From positions 1 through 13,084 of the forward strand of contig CAMWKX010000020.1 in assembly GCA_947174955.1 (NCBI GenBank): DNA of 13,084 bases, written 5' to 3'. Below are positions 1-6,019 of this stretch, in pieces. The notes under the pieces were generated by a model. It searched no databases and was not told the DNA's origin. It saw only the letters and a list, made by a program, of their open reading frames with translations. Numbering within the stretch: position 1 is the stretch's first letter; every line of letters starts with the position of its first letter. The DNA is from an uncultured Clostridia bacterium. GTDB lineage: Bacteria > Bacillota > Clostridia > Christensenellales > Borkfalkiaceae. A program made the position numbers and the translations under genes.

Positions 1-511
1 TGCCGTCTAAGGGAACGCTCTGGAAGATTGTCAGCGGCACGTCGCCCGTTCCGGGAGGCATATCGACGAACATAAAGTCTACGTCTTCCCAGATGACGTC
101 CGTCCAGAACTGCAATACCGTGCCCGAAATGAGCGAGCCGCGCCAAACGACGGGCTCAGCCTCGTTTTCCAGGAGCACGTTCATACTCATAACCTGCACG
201 CCCGTGGAGCTGTCGACTGGCAATATTCCGCTTTCACTGCCCATTGCGCGGGTGTGAATGCCGAACATTTTGGGTATGGAAGGTCCCGTAATATCCGCGT
301 CCATTACCGCGGTATTAAAGCCGCGGCGCTGTGAAGAAACTGCGAGCATCGCGCTGGTCATAGACTTGCCTACGCCGCCCTTGCCCGAAACTACGGCTAT
401 AACCTTTTTTATTTTGCTTAATTTATGCGGTTTTTTTATTAAACTTTCCGCCTTGCGCGAAGAACAGCTTTCCCCGCACGAAGAGCAGTCGTGAGTACAA
501 TTTTCCGACAT
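1..511 (-). CDS. mrp: Mrp/NBP35-type Fe-S cluster carrier ATPase, N-terminal 170 residues (cut by window edge)
   Basis: This gene reads leftwards from an ATG at 509-511 and is open to the window edge, so only 170 residues are visible. It belongs to the cytosolic P-loop ATPases of the Mrp/NBP35/ApbC family, which bind and hand on iron-sulfur clusters. Visible motifs are a deviant Walker A, GKGGVGKS, at residues 43-50, the DADITGPSIPKMFG block at 71-84, and a Walker B-like FVDMPPGTGD at 148-157. The first 16 residues carry four cysteines (C5, C9, C12, C16), an N-terminal cluster seen in clostridial Mrp proteins and reminiscent of NBP35, probably a metal or Fe-S ligand set. The paired CxxC expected near the C-terminus lies outside the window. 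The start is supported by AGGAGT about 6 nt upstream and a good promoter at 537-565. It is divergent from the SRP RNA gene. Confidence 0.93.
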   Translation of the reverse strand, partial: MSENCTHDCSSCGESCSSRKAESLIKKPHKLSKIKKVIAVVSGKGGVGKSMTSAMLAVSSQRRGFNTAVMDADITGPSIPKMFGIHTRAMGSESGILPVDSSTGVQVMSMNVLLENEAEPVVWRGSLISGTVLQFWTDVIWEDVDFMFVDMPPGTGDVPLTIFQSVPLDG

Positions 512-536
512 TTTTCAACTCCTTTTAAACATTTAC

Positions 537-565
537 ATTTTATGTTATTGCCTTGTAAAAGTCAA
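537..565 (-). promoter_or_regulatory. Promoter of mrp
   Basis: On the minus strand, TTGACT (560-565) and TAAAAT (537-542) are separated by exactly 17 bp, a sigma-A-type promoter. The predicted start is near 530, giving an untranslated leader of about 19 nt containing the AGGAGT ribosome binding site. It is back to back with the SRP RNA promoter, with about 27 bp between the two -35 boxes. Confidence 0.75.
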
Positions 566-592
566 GTTATTTATAATCGGTTGAAATTTTAC

Positions 593-621
593 TTGCAAAA
601 TGCCGCCCGTTGTGTTATACT
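593..621 (+). promoter_or_regulatory. Promoter of the SRP RNA gene
   Basis: TTGCAA (593-598), a 17-bp spacer and TATACT (616-621), with an extended -10 TG at 613-614. The predicted start at about 628 coincides with the first base of the closing helix of the SRP RNA, so promoter and RNA calls support each other. Confidence 0.8.
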
Positions 622-628
622 CCCTCTT

Positions 629-900
629 GCCGTGCTAGGTGGGGAGATAGCGGTGCCCTGTACCCGCAATCCGCTACAGCGGGACTGAACTGCCCCTCCC
701 GACTTCCGCAGTGGAAGGCCGCCTCATATAAGGGGTGTTGATAACAAGGTCTTATGCAACTTCTCGCCGCGAACCGTGTCAGGGTAGGGATACAGCAGCA
801 CTAAACGGTCAGAGGGGTGTGCCATAGGGTTGCTTTGCAGTAGCTACCTGTATGGGTTACGCTTCGGCTGCGGTTGGCAAAAGGGGCTGCACGGTCTTTT
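629..900 (+). ncRNA. ffs: Signal recognition particle RNA, large bacterial type with Alu domain
   Basis: This is the RNA of the signal recognition particle, which binds Ffh and targets nascent membrane and secreted proteins to the translocon. About 270 nt fits the long Gram-positive form (B. subtilis scRNA is of similar size) rather than the short 4.5S RNA. The 5' end GCCGTGC (629-635) pairs with GCACGGT (889-895). The Alu-domain block with TGTACCCGCAATCCGCT follows at about 659-675. The Ffh-binding helix 8 is at 778-799: GTCAGG on the 5' side and AGCAGC on the 3' side flank a three-pair stem (GTA/TAC) closed by a GGGA tetraloop at 787-790. The usual version is UCC/GGA with GGAA. The closing helix followed by seven T (897-903) acts as its own terminator, so the mature 3' end is near 896-900. 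Confidence 0.95.
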
Positions 901-903
901 TTT
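889..903 (+). terminator. T tract terminating the SRP RNA
   Basis: The 3' arm of the SRP RNA closing helix (889-895) is followed by C and seven T (897-903). The long-range 629-635/889-895 stem, or local 3' structure, would serve as the terminator hairpin. Confidence 0.55.
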
Positions 904-913
904 GAATAGGTTT

Positions 914-949
914 CGCCGCGCGCAACGGTTTGGTTGCGCGCGGCGTTTT
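914..949 (+). terminator. GC-rich intrinsic terminator between converging SRP RNA and natB
   Basis: A perfect 13-bp stem (914-926 with 933-945) with a 6-nt loop is followed on the plus strand by TTTTCTT (946-952). It would stop plus-strand read-through past the SRP RNA. On the minus strand the hairpin follows the natB stop at 951 directly but has no U tract after it, so termination of natB here would be weaker. Confidence 0.7.
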
Positions 950-950
950 C

Positions 951-2030
951 TTATTTATTAAACATTATTCTTTCGCTCTTGAACATCTGCGTTAAAACGA
1001 ACACCAGCACCGCCGCAAACGCCACGTTCATACATACGGTTATCGCTATGCCCGCGGTGTTGACCGCCCCCGAAAGCACGTTGGATATGACCAGCGCACT
1101 GTTGAATACGGGTATAAAGTACAGCCCTATCGAGGCAACCGTACCCGCAAACATACTGAACACGCCGCACAGCATAACTAAAATCATAATGGGCACGACC
1201 AGTCCGCTCGCCTCTTTGACGCTCTTTGCGTACGCCGAAACAATCGATATGACGGCAACGAGTATAAGCACCGTCGACAGTATCACGCCGAGCACCGCCG
1301 CGTAATCACCGAAGCCGTACATTGCAAAGCTGATGCCGCCGCCTACGCTGCCCGCGAGCTTGGGCAGTGACAGAAGCATTCCCAGCGCGCTCGAAAGTCC
1401 GCTTAACAGCGCGATCGCGCTTAACGCCGCAATCTTGCCCACCGCTATATGGCTGCGCTTTACGGGCGTTACCAGAAGGGTTGCTATCGTGCCCCTCTCC
1501 TTTTCGCCCGCTATCGATTCGGGCGCGACCGCCATACAGCCGCTGAACAGGAGCATCAGAAGCACCATAGGCACGACGGTCGAGAGTATCGTTCTCGCCA
1601 CGCTCTGCTCGTCGGCAAGGTCGACTATATCGTAATTCGCAACCATTGCCACGGCTAACGCGTAAGCCGTCTGCGATTTGGTTTCCGCAGAATTGTATTT
1701 TATCTGTATTTTCCCCGCGTCCGTCGGAAAGACGATTATCAAATCGAGCTTACCATCTTTGAGCGCGTCTTCCGCCGTTTGGTTCGTATAGTCGTCCTTG
1801 ATATCGAATATCGCCGAATAAGCCGCGGACTGACTGTCGGGCATATTGACTATGTACGCCGTGCACGTTTCGTCCGCGCCCTTTTCCACCTCGCTCTCGA
1901 TAATCGAGCCCATAATATTATAGAGCGCGAATATCAGAAGCCCGGGCAGTATCAACGCGGTTATCCAAAGGCGCGTGTCCTTAAAAAAGCGGGCAAATTC
2001 CTTTTTTATTATGGTAAGTACCGTCTTCAT
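951..2030 (-). CDS. natB: ABC-2 type exporter permease, NatB-like
   Basis: This 359-residue integral membrane protein is the permease partner of the ATPase just upstream. The layout is typical of NatB/ABC-2 permeases: a first membrane segment at about residues 21-42, a soluble extracytoplasmic domain at about 45-145, then five more hydrophobic segments between about 147 and 350. The cytoplasmic loop holds the family hallmark AGEKERGTIATLLVTPVKR (174-192), which contacts the ATPase. Its ATG (2028-2030) overlaps the natA stop by 4 nt (ATGA), implying translational coupling, and a purine-rich AAAGGGGG lies just upstream inside natA. B. subtilis NatAB extrudes sodium, but family members export other ions, drugs and peptides, so the substrate here is unknown. 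No regulator is adjacent. Family assignment is firm; the Na+ role is inference. Confidence 0.88.
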   Translation of the reverse strand: MKTVLTIIKKEFARFFKDTRLWITALILPGLLIFALYNIMGSIIESEVEKGADETCTAYIVNMPDSQSAAYSAIFDIKDDYTNQTAEDALKDGKLDLIIVFPTDAGKIQIKYNSAETKSQTAYALAVAMVANYDIVDLADEQSVARTILSTVVPMVLLMLLFSGCMAVAPESIAGEKERGTIATLLVTPVKRSHIAVGKIAALSAIALLSGLSSALGMLLSLPKLAGSVGGGISFAMYGFGDYAAVLGVILSTVLILVAVISIVSAYAKSVKEASGLVVPIMILVMLCGVFSMFAGTVASIGLYFIPVFNSALVISNVLSGAVNTAGIAITVCMNVAFAAVLVFVLTQMFKSERIMFNK

Positions 2031-2800
2031 TGCATTTCCCCCTTTACGCTCTTATAAAGGTCGAAAAACTTGTCTTCAAGATTCTTTTCCGCCGTGAGGT
2101 TTGCAAGCGTGTCCAGAGCAACCAGCCGTCCGTCTATGATTACGCCCACTCTGTCGCACAGCTTTTCGATAAGACTGAAAATGTGCGTGGACAGTATTAT
2201 CGTCTTGCCCTCCCCGCGCATTTCCACAAGATAGTCCGTGACCGTCTTGGCGGTTAAGACGTCAAGACCGTTGGTCGGCTCGTCGAATATGATAAAGTCG
2301 GGGTCGTTGACGAGCGATATGACGAGGGACAGCTTCTGCTTCATACCCGTGGAAAGGTTAGCTACCTTCACCTCGGCAAACTTGTCTATGCCGAACTTTG
2401 AAAACATTTTATTCTTGCGCGCCGTCGCCGTTTCCTCGGGCACGTTGTAAAGCTTCGAGAAAAAGTCGTAAAGGTAATTGGGCGTGAAAAAATCTTCGAG
2501 CTTTAATTCGCTCGTCAAAAAGCCTATCTTCGAGCGCACGCCGTACGGGTCGGCGACTATGCTTGCGCCGTCGATTACCGCGTCGCCGCTGTCGGGCTTG
2601 ATGAGCGTTGCGAGCATACGCAAAGTCGTAGTTTTGCCCGCGCCGTTTGGTCCTAACAGTCCGAAAATTTCACCCTTGTAAGCCGTGAACGACAGATCGT
2701 CCACCGCCCTTTTGTACGCTGCGCCGCCTTCGAGCTTTCGCTGCTTGCGGGACAGCTTGAACGTTTTGTTGAGATTTTTAACCTGTAATATTGCTTCCAT
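2027..2800 (-). CDS. natA: ABC transporter ATP-binding protein, NatA-like
   Basis: This 257-residue ATPase energises the NatB-like permease encoded immediately downstream. It has Walker A GPNGAGKT (50-57), ABC signature LSTGMKQK (149-156), Walker B with the catalytic glutamate IIFDEPTNGLD (170-180) and the switch histidine in STH (H206). The Q-loop reads FLTSELKL (94-101), with Ser/Glu where most ABC ATPases have Gln; NatA-type proteins often vary there. I place the start at the ATG at 2798-2800. A TTG two codons upstream (2804-2806) would add only two residues and sits in the spacer between the -10 box and the predicted transcription start. No Shine-Dalgarno sequence precedes either codon, and the promoter places +1 at the ATG, so the mRNA may be leaderless. 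It follows the uppP terminator and is probably a separate two-gene operon with natB. Confidence 0.92.
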   Translation of the reverse strand: MEAILQVKNLNKTFKLSRKQRKLEGGAAYKRAVDDLSFTAYKGEIFGLLGPNGAGKTTTLRMLATLIKPDSGDAVIDGASIVADPYGVRSKIGFLTSELKLEDFFTPNYLYDFFSKLYNVPEETATARKNKMFSKFGIDKFAEVKVANLSTGMKQKLSLVISLVNDPDFIIFDEPTNGLDVLTAKTVTDYLVEMRGEGKTIILSTHIFSLIEKLCDRVGVIIDGRLVALDTLANLTAEKNLEDKFFDLYKSVKGEMQ

Positions 2801-2806
2801 ACCCAA

Positions 2807-2835
2807 ATTATACCATTTTCGGAAATACTGTTCAA
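2807..2835 (-). promoter_or_regulatory. Promoter of natAB, possibly giving a leaderless mRNA
   Basis: On the minus strand, TTGAAC (2830-2835), a 17-bp spacer and a perfect TATAAT (2807-2812) preceded by an extended TGG. Counting seven bases from the last T of the -10 puts +1 at 2800, the A of the natA ATG. Confidence 0.75.
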
Positions 2836-2879
2836 TGCCGTATTCTATAATTTTTACTGAAATATCGCAATTTTTACAT

Positions 2880-2912
2880 AAAAAACGCGCCGTGACTGAC
2901 GACGCTTTTTTT
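2880..2912 (-). terminator. Bidirectional-looking terminator after uppP
   Basis: A 7-bp stem (2887-2893 with 2899-2905, one G-U pair on the minus strand) and a 5-nt loop are flanked by A-rich sequence on the left (2880-2885) and seven T on the right (2906-2912). On the minus strand the hairpin is followed by GTTTTTT, a standard intrinsic terminator ending the cluster that includes uppP. Confidence 0.8.
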
Positions 2913-2914
2913 AA

Positions 2915-3742
2915 TTAAAATTTACCGACGCACTGCAATATAATACAGGTAATTGCCAAAAGCACGAGATAAACGGAAAACCACTTGTAGTTAGCCTTTT
3001 TTATCGCGGCAAGCATTACCTTGATTGCGAACAGTCCCGCAACCGCCGAAATTATAAATCCGATTGCTATGCACCAGCCGAATTGTCCTCCCGCAACCTC
3101 GAACGAGTACGCAAGGCTCTCTTCGCCCTTGCCGATAAGCCCCTTAAAAAGCTCGACGGCAAACCCGCCTAAAATTACGGGTATGGACAGAAGAAACGAG
3201 AACCTCGAAACGTCCTCCGCCGTGCCGCCCGCAAACGTACCCGCCGCTATCGTAGAGCCGCTGCGCGACACCCCGGGCAGAATCGCCACCGCCTGCGCAA
3301 AACCCATAGGCAGAGTCGTGCGCCAGCAAAGGGGCAACTCACGCTTTCTGCGCTTTGCGAATACTTCGGTTGCAAACAGTACCGCCGCGGTGAACGTAAA
3401 AAACACTGCGAGCACTATCCCGACGTACTTTCCGCCCATTAAATGCACCTCGATAACGTCGTCTAATAAAAGCCCCGCAATGCCCGCGGGTATAGTTGCG
3501 ACGACGAGATACAAAAGCGTTCTGAACGGCTTTTTAAACAGGTCGAGAATATCCCTGAAAAAAATAATGCACACCGCCACGAGAGTGCCGAGGTGCAATA
3601 TAATATTGAAAAATAATTCCGCCCCGCCGATATTAATTCCGAGCACCCGCTGTAAAAAGGTCAGGTGCCCGCTCGACGAGACGGGTAAAAATTCTGTTAA
3701 TCCCTGTGTAAGCCCTAAAACAATCGCTTGCCACCACTGCAT
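2915..3742 (-). CDS. uppP: Undecaprenyl-diphosphate phosphatase (UppP/BacA)
   Basis: This 275-residue membrane enzyme dephosphorylates undecaprenyl pyrophosphate to the monophosphate lipid carrier used for peptidoglycan and other wall polymers; overproduction of such enzymes gives bacitracin resistance. The first signature GLTQGLTEFLPVSSSGHL is at residues 10-27, with the catalytic Glu at E17 and Ser/His following. The second signature LPGVSRSGST at 155-164 contains the essential Arg (R160). Length and the series of hydrophobic segments fit the BacA family. The Gln at position 13, where E. coli has a Glu, is usual in Gram-positive homologues. The ATG is 4 nt after the stop of the upstream lipoprotein gene, and the AGGGA ribosome binding site lies inside that gene's last codons, so the two are very likely co-transcribed and coupled. 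A terminator follows at 2880-2912. Confidence 0.96.
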   Translation of the reverse strand: MQWWQAIVLGLTQGLTEFLPVSSSGHLTFLQRVLGINIGGAELFFNIILHLGTLVAVCIIFFRDILDLFKKPFRTLLYLVVATIPAGIAGLLLDDVIEVHLMGGKYVGIVLAVFFTFTAAVLFATEVFAKRRKRELPLCWRTTLPMGFAQAVAILPGVSRSGSTIAAGTFAGGTAEDVSRFSFLLSIPVILGGFAVELFKGLIGKGEESLAYSFEVAGGQFGWCIAIGFIISAVAGLFAIKVMLAAIKKANYKWFSVYLVLLAITCIILQCVGKF

Positions 3743-3746
3743 TCGG

Positions 3747-5915
3747 TTATTTCCCTATATTTTTGTACGCGTCCTTATAAACTTTGACCGCCTTGTCGGT
3801 GTTGTATTCCTTCAACACCGTGTTGTTCTTTAAGGTAACCTCTTTTGCAAGGTGGGAATCCTTTATCCAGTTGTAGAAACGGTTTTCGAAAGTGCCTTCC
3901 TGTTCGACTCTTTCGGCAGTAAACTGCGGCTTGTAAACCTCGCTGCCGCCGTTAGCCAGCTCGCCCGAAATATCGAACGTTTCGGTGACGTAGATTATAT
4001 GCCAACCGTAGTCGCCCGCGCAAATTTTAAATGCGCCCGCGCCCTCTTTTACGGCTTCCTGCGCCGCGTACTCGAACTCCTTGATGTAGTTGGTTTCGTA
4101 CGCCGATACGCTGTAACCGATATACTGCGATAAAACGCCCGTATCCGTCGTGTACGCGTACTGCAATTCGTTGACGGCGCTCATAGCCTTGTAACGGTCG
4201 CTTTCGGCAAGGAACATATTTTCCCTGCTGCCGTCCGTGAAATTAACCTTGCCGCTTCCGTAAACCAGAGTCGAATAGTCGACTTTCTTGGTTGCGCCCT
4301 CGGTGTAGTCGGACTCTTTATATGCGTAGTAATTATCGTTTCTATTATAGGTGACGTGCGTGCCGCCGCCGAGTACGTAATTAATATATGCTTCGAATTC
4401 GTCCATCATACCGTCGATATCGAGTTTGTTGGGTATCAACGTGTAGCTTCCTTCGGAATTCTTTTTAACCTTGCCGTTGTAAGTGTACAGACCCGTATAC
4501 TTTTCGAGAGGCTTGTACTGCTTGGTTTCGTCGTCTTTTAAGGTATCGGCAAGATTGTTTTTGAAGAACAGGTAATCCCTGCCCGCAACGCCGTTGTCAA
4601 AGTAGGCAATCTTGTCCGCCCTTTCCTCGTTGTATTCCTTTACGTTGAACGAATAGTCCTTTTCGCCGTTGAACCACGCCGCGCGCTGGTCGGTCGTCTG
4701 GATATTCTTCAAGAGCTTGTTTCTCTCGATGAAATACTGAGCTTCGCTGTATATCTCGCTGTCGCGGGCATTCTGCAAAGTTTTAAGCTGAGCTTCCTGC
4801 GCCTTGGAGAAGGGCAGCAGAATGTTGTATACGTAGCCGAACGTGCGGTTTTCCGTGTCGTTTTCGCCCTGCTTGGTCGAGGGGCTGTAAAGAATGAACT
4901 TCGTGTCCGACAGAGTGCCCATCGTGCTCTCGAAAGTAGACGCGCCGAATTCCTTCGACTGACCGCCCAGAAGGTCGTCGTACTGCTTTTCGACATAGGA
5001 ATAGCTTCCGTCTTCCTCTTTGCCGATCTTGCCTTCCTGCTCCTCTTTTATCTTGTCGTTGAACTGCGATACTATCGCCGACTGCAACTGCGAAACATAC
5101 GTCTCCTGAACGTACGAAAGCTTCCATATATCGGTCGTCTTCGAGTCCTCTTCGGTCAGGACATAATTGGATTCAAGGCTTTTGAGGAAAGACGCGTACG
5201 CCTTCTGTCTCGTGACCTTGGTAGTGCCGTCGAGCGGCTCGTAATCCTCGTTGTCGACAGCCGTCTGAATATCGGAAAGAAGATAGCCCTCGTAGCCGGT
5301 GTAAACGCCGTAACCCTCGGGAACGTAATCGTCAACCGTCGAATCTATGCCCGTAGGAGTCGAGCGCGTGCCGCTGCCCGAGTACTCGTCGTCCTCGTCT
5401 TCGTCCTCGATATATCTGCGCTCCGCGCTGTCGAGAACGGAATTGAGCATTGACTGCAGGCTGTATACCACCCGCTTAACGTCGGCGGAATCCTCTCCGC
5501 CGAGAATATATTCGTATTTTTTTGCTTCGGTGGGAAGCGCAAGATATTCCGAGAGCGCGCCGTCGCCCATCGATTTAAGCATATAGACGGTTGCGTACTG
5601 CGTCGTTACAGCACCCGAAACAAGGCTGTCTTTGAGTCCTTCGAATATCACGTCGTACGAATCCTGCTGATACTGATAGTTGCCGTTAGAGTAAGCGGTC
5701 ATCAGATCGCTCTTGTAAAACACCTTGTCGGTTATTACCGCTTTGTACTCTTCGCCGAACTCTTCTTTGAAAGCGTCGACTTTGGATATGTTTACGACTG
5801 CGACCGTCTGTTTGAGGTCCGCCTCGTTATTCGTTGCCGTACAGCCCGTAAACGCCGCACCCATAACGAGCGACGCCGCAACGGCAAGGCAAATGAGTTT
5901 CTTTCTGCTTTTCAT
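3747..5915 (-). CDS. Large PrsA/SurA-like foldase lipoprotein with a divergent, apparently split parvulin domain
   Basis: This 722-residue secreted protein has a lipoprotein signal: basic MKSRKK, a hydrophobic core and AFTGC with the lipidated Cys at 25. Its place after mfd matches the PrsA-type foldase gene of clostridial prs-pth-mfd clusters. Two stretches look like the ends of a parvulin peptidyl-prolyl isomerase domain: YVYNILLPFSKAQEAQLK (371-388), resembling the start (usually with HIL), and FKICAGDYGWHIIYVTETF (639-657), resembling the end (GYHII). About 250 residues lie between them, and Asn replaces the His expected in HIL. Residues 169-187 are a very acidic, then Gly/Ser/Thr-rich linker. 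The whole protein is rich in Tyr, Asp, Glu and Lys, as expected outside the cell. It has its own strong promoter (5975-6003). The GGAG ribosome binding site is unusually far, 13 nt, from the ATG. A role in folding exported proteins is inferred; isomerase activity is doubtful. Confidence 0.72.
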   Translation of the reverse strand: MKSRKKLICLAVAASLVMGAAFTGCTATNNEADLKQTVAVVNISKVDAFKEEFGEEYKAVITDKVFYKSDLMTAYSNGNYQYQQDSYDVIFEGLKDSLVSGAVTTQYATVYMLKSMGDGALSEYLALPTEAKKYEYILGGEDSADVKRVVYSLQSMLNSVLDSAERRYIEDEDEDDEYSGSGTRSTPTGIDSTVDDYVPEGYGVYTGYEGYLLSDIQTAVDNEDYEPLDGTTKVTRQKAYASFLKSLESNYVLTEEDSKTTDIWKLSYVQETYVSQLQSAIVSQFNDKIKEEQEGKIGKEEDGSYSYVEKQYDDLLGGQSKEFGASTFESTMGTLSDTKFILYSPSTKQGENDTENRTFGYVYNILLPFSKAQEAQLKTLQNARDSEIYSEAQYFIERNKLLKNIQTTDQRAAWFNGEKDYSFNVKEYNEERADKIAYFDNGVAGRDYLFFKNNLADTLKDDETKQYKPLEKYTGLYTYNGKVKKNSEGSYTLIPNKLDIDGMMDEFEAYINYVLGGGTHVTYNRNDNYYAYKESDYTEGATKKVDYSTLVYGSGKVNFTDGSRENMFLAESDRYKAMSAVNELQYAYTTDTGVLSQYIGYSVSAYETNYIKEFEYAAQEAVKEGAGAFKICAGDYGWHIIYVTETFDISGELANGGSEVYKPQFTAERVEQEGTFENRFYNWIKDSHLAKEVTLKNNTVLKEYNTDKAVKVYKDAYKNIGK

Positions 5916-5974
5916 TGATTTTAGTTATCTCCGCGATAAAAGATACCGCGCGCGTAAATTGCGCGTTGTGTCTA

Positions 5975-6003
5975 ATTATATAATATTTAATTGCCGTTGA
6001 CAA
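5975..6003 (-). promoter_or_regulatory. Internal promoter for the PrsA-like lipoprotein and uppP
   Basis: On the minus strand, TTGTCA (5998-6003), a 17-bp spacer and a perfect TATAAT (5975-5980), located between the mfd stop (6020) and the lipoprotein start (5915). Predicted +1 is near 5968, giving a leader of about 53 nt with alternating CG tracts. No terminator separates mfd from this promoter, so the genes can be read both from it and from upstream. Confidence 0.78.
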
Positions 6004-6019
6004 ATAATTTTGACGCATT

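Noticed and set aside
491..688. 65-codon plus-strand frame before and into the SRP RNA
   Set aside because: It runs through the mrp promoter, the SRP promoter and the SRP RNA 5' domain, which explain the sequence better.
934..1635. Two plus-strand open frames opposite natB
   Set aside because: They are antisense shadows of a hydrophobic permease; the first also overlaps the terminator hairpin at 914-945.
3021..3833. 270-codon open frame on the plus strand opposite uppP
   Set aside because: It is a shadow of uppP: the opposite strand carries an unmistakable enzyme with both signature motifs, and this frame has low-complexity Pro/Ala/Thr composition and no recognisable domain.
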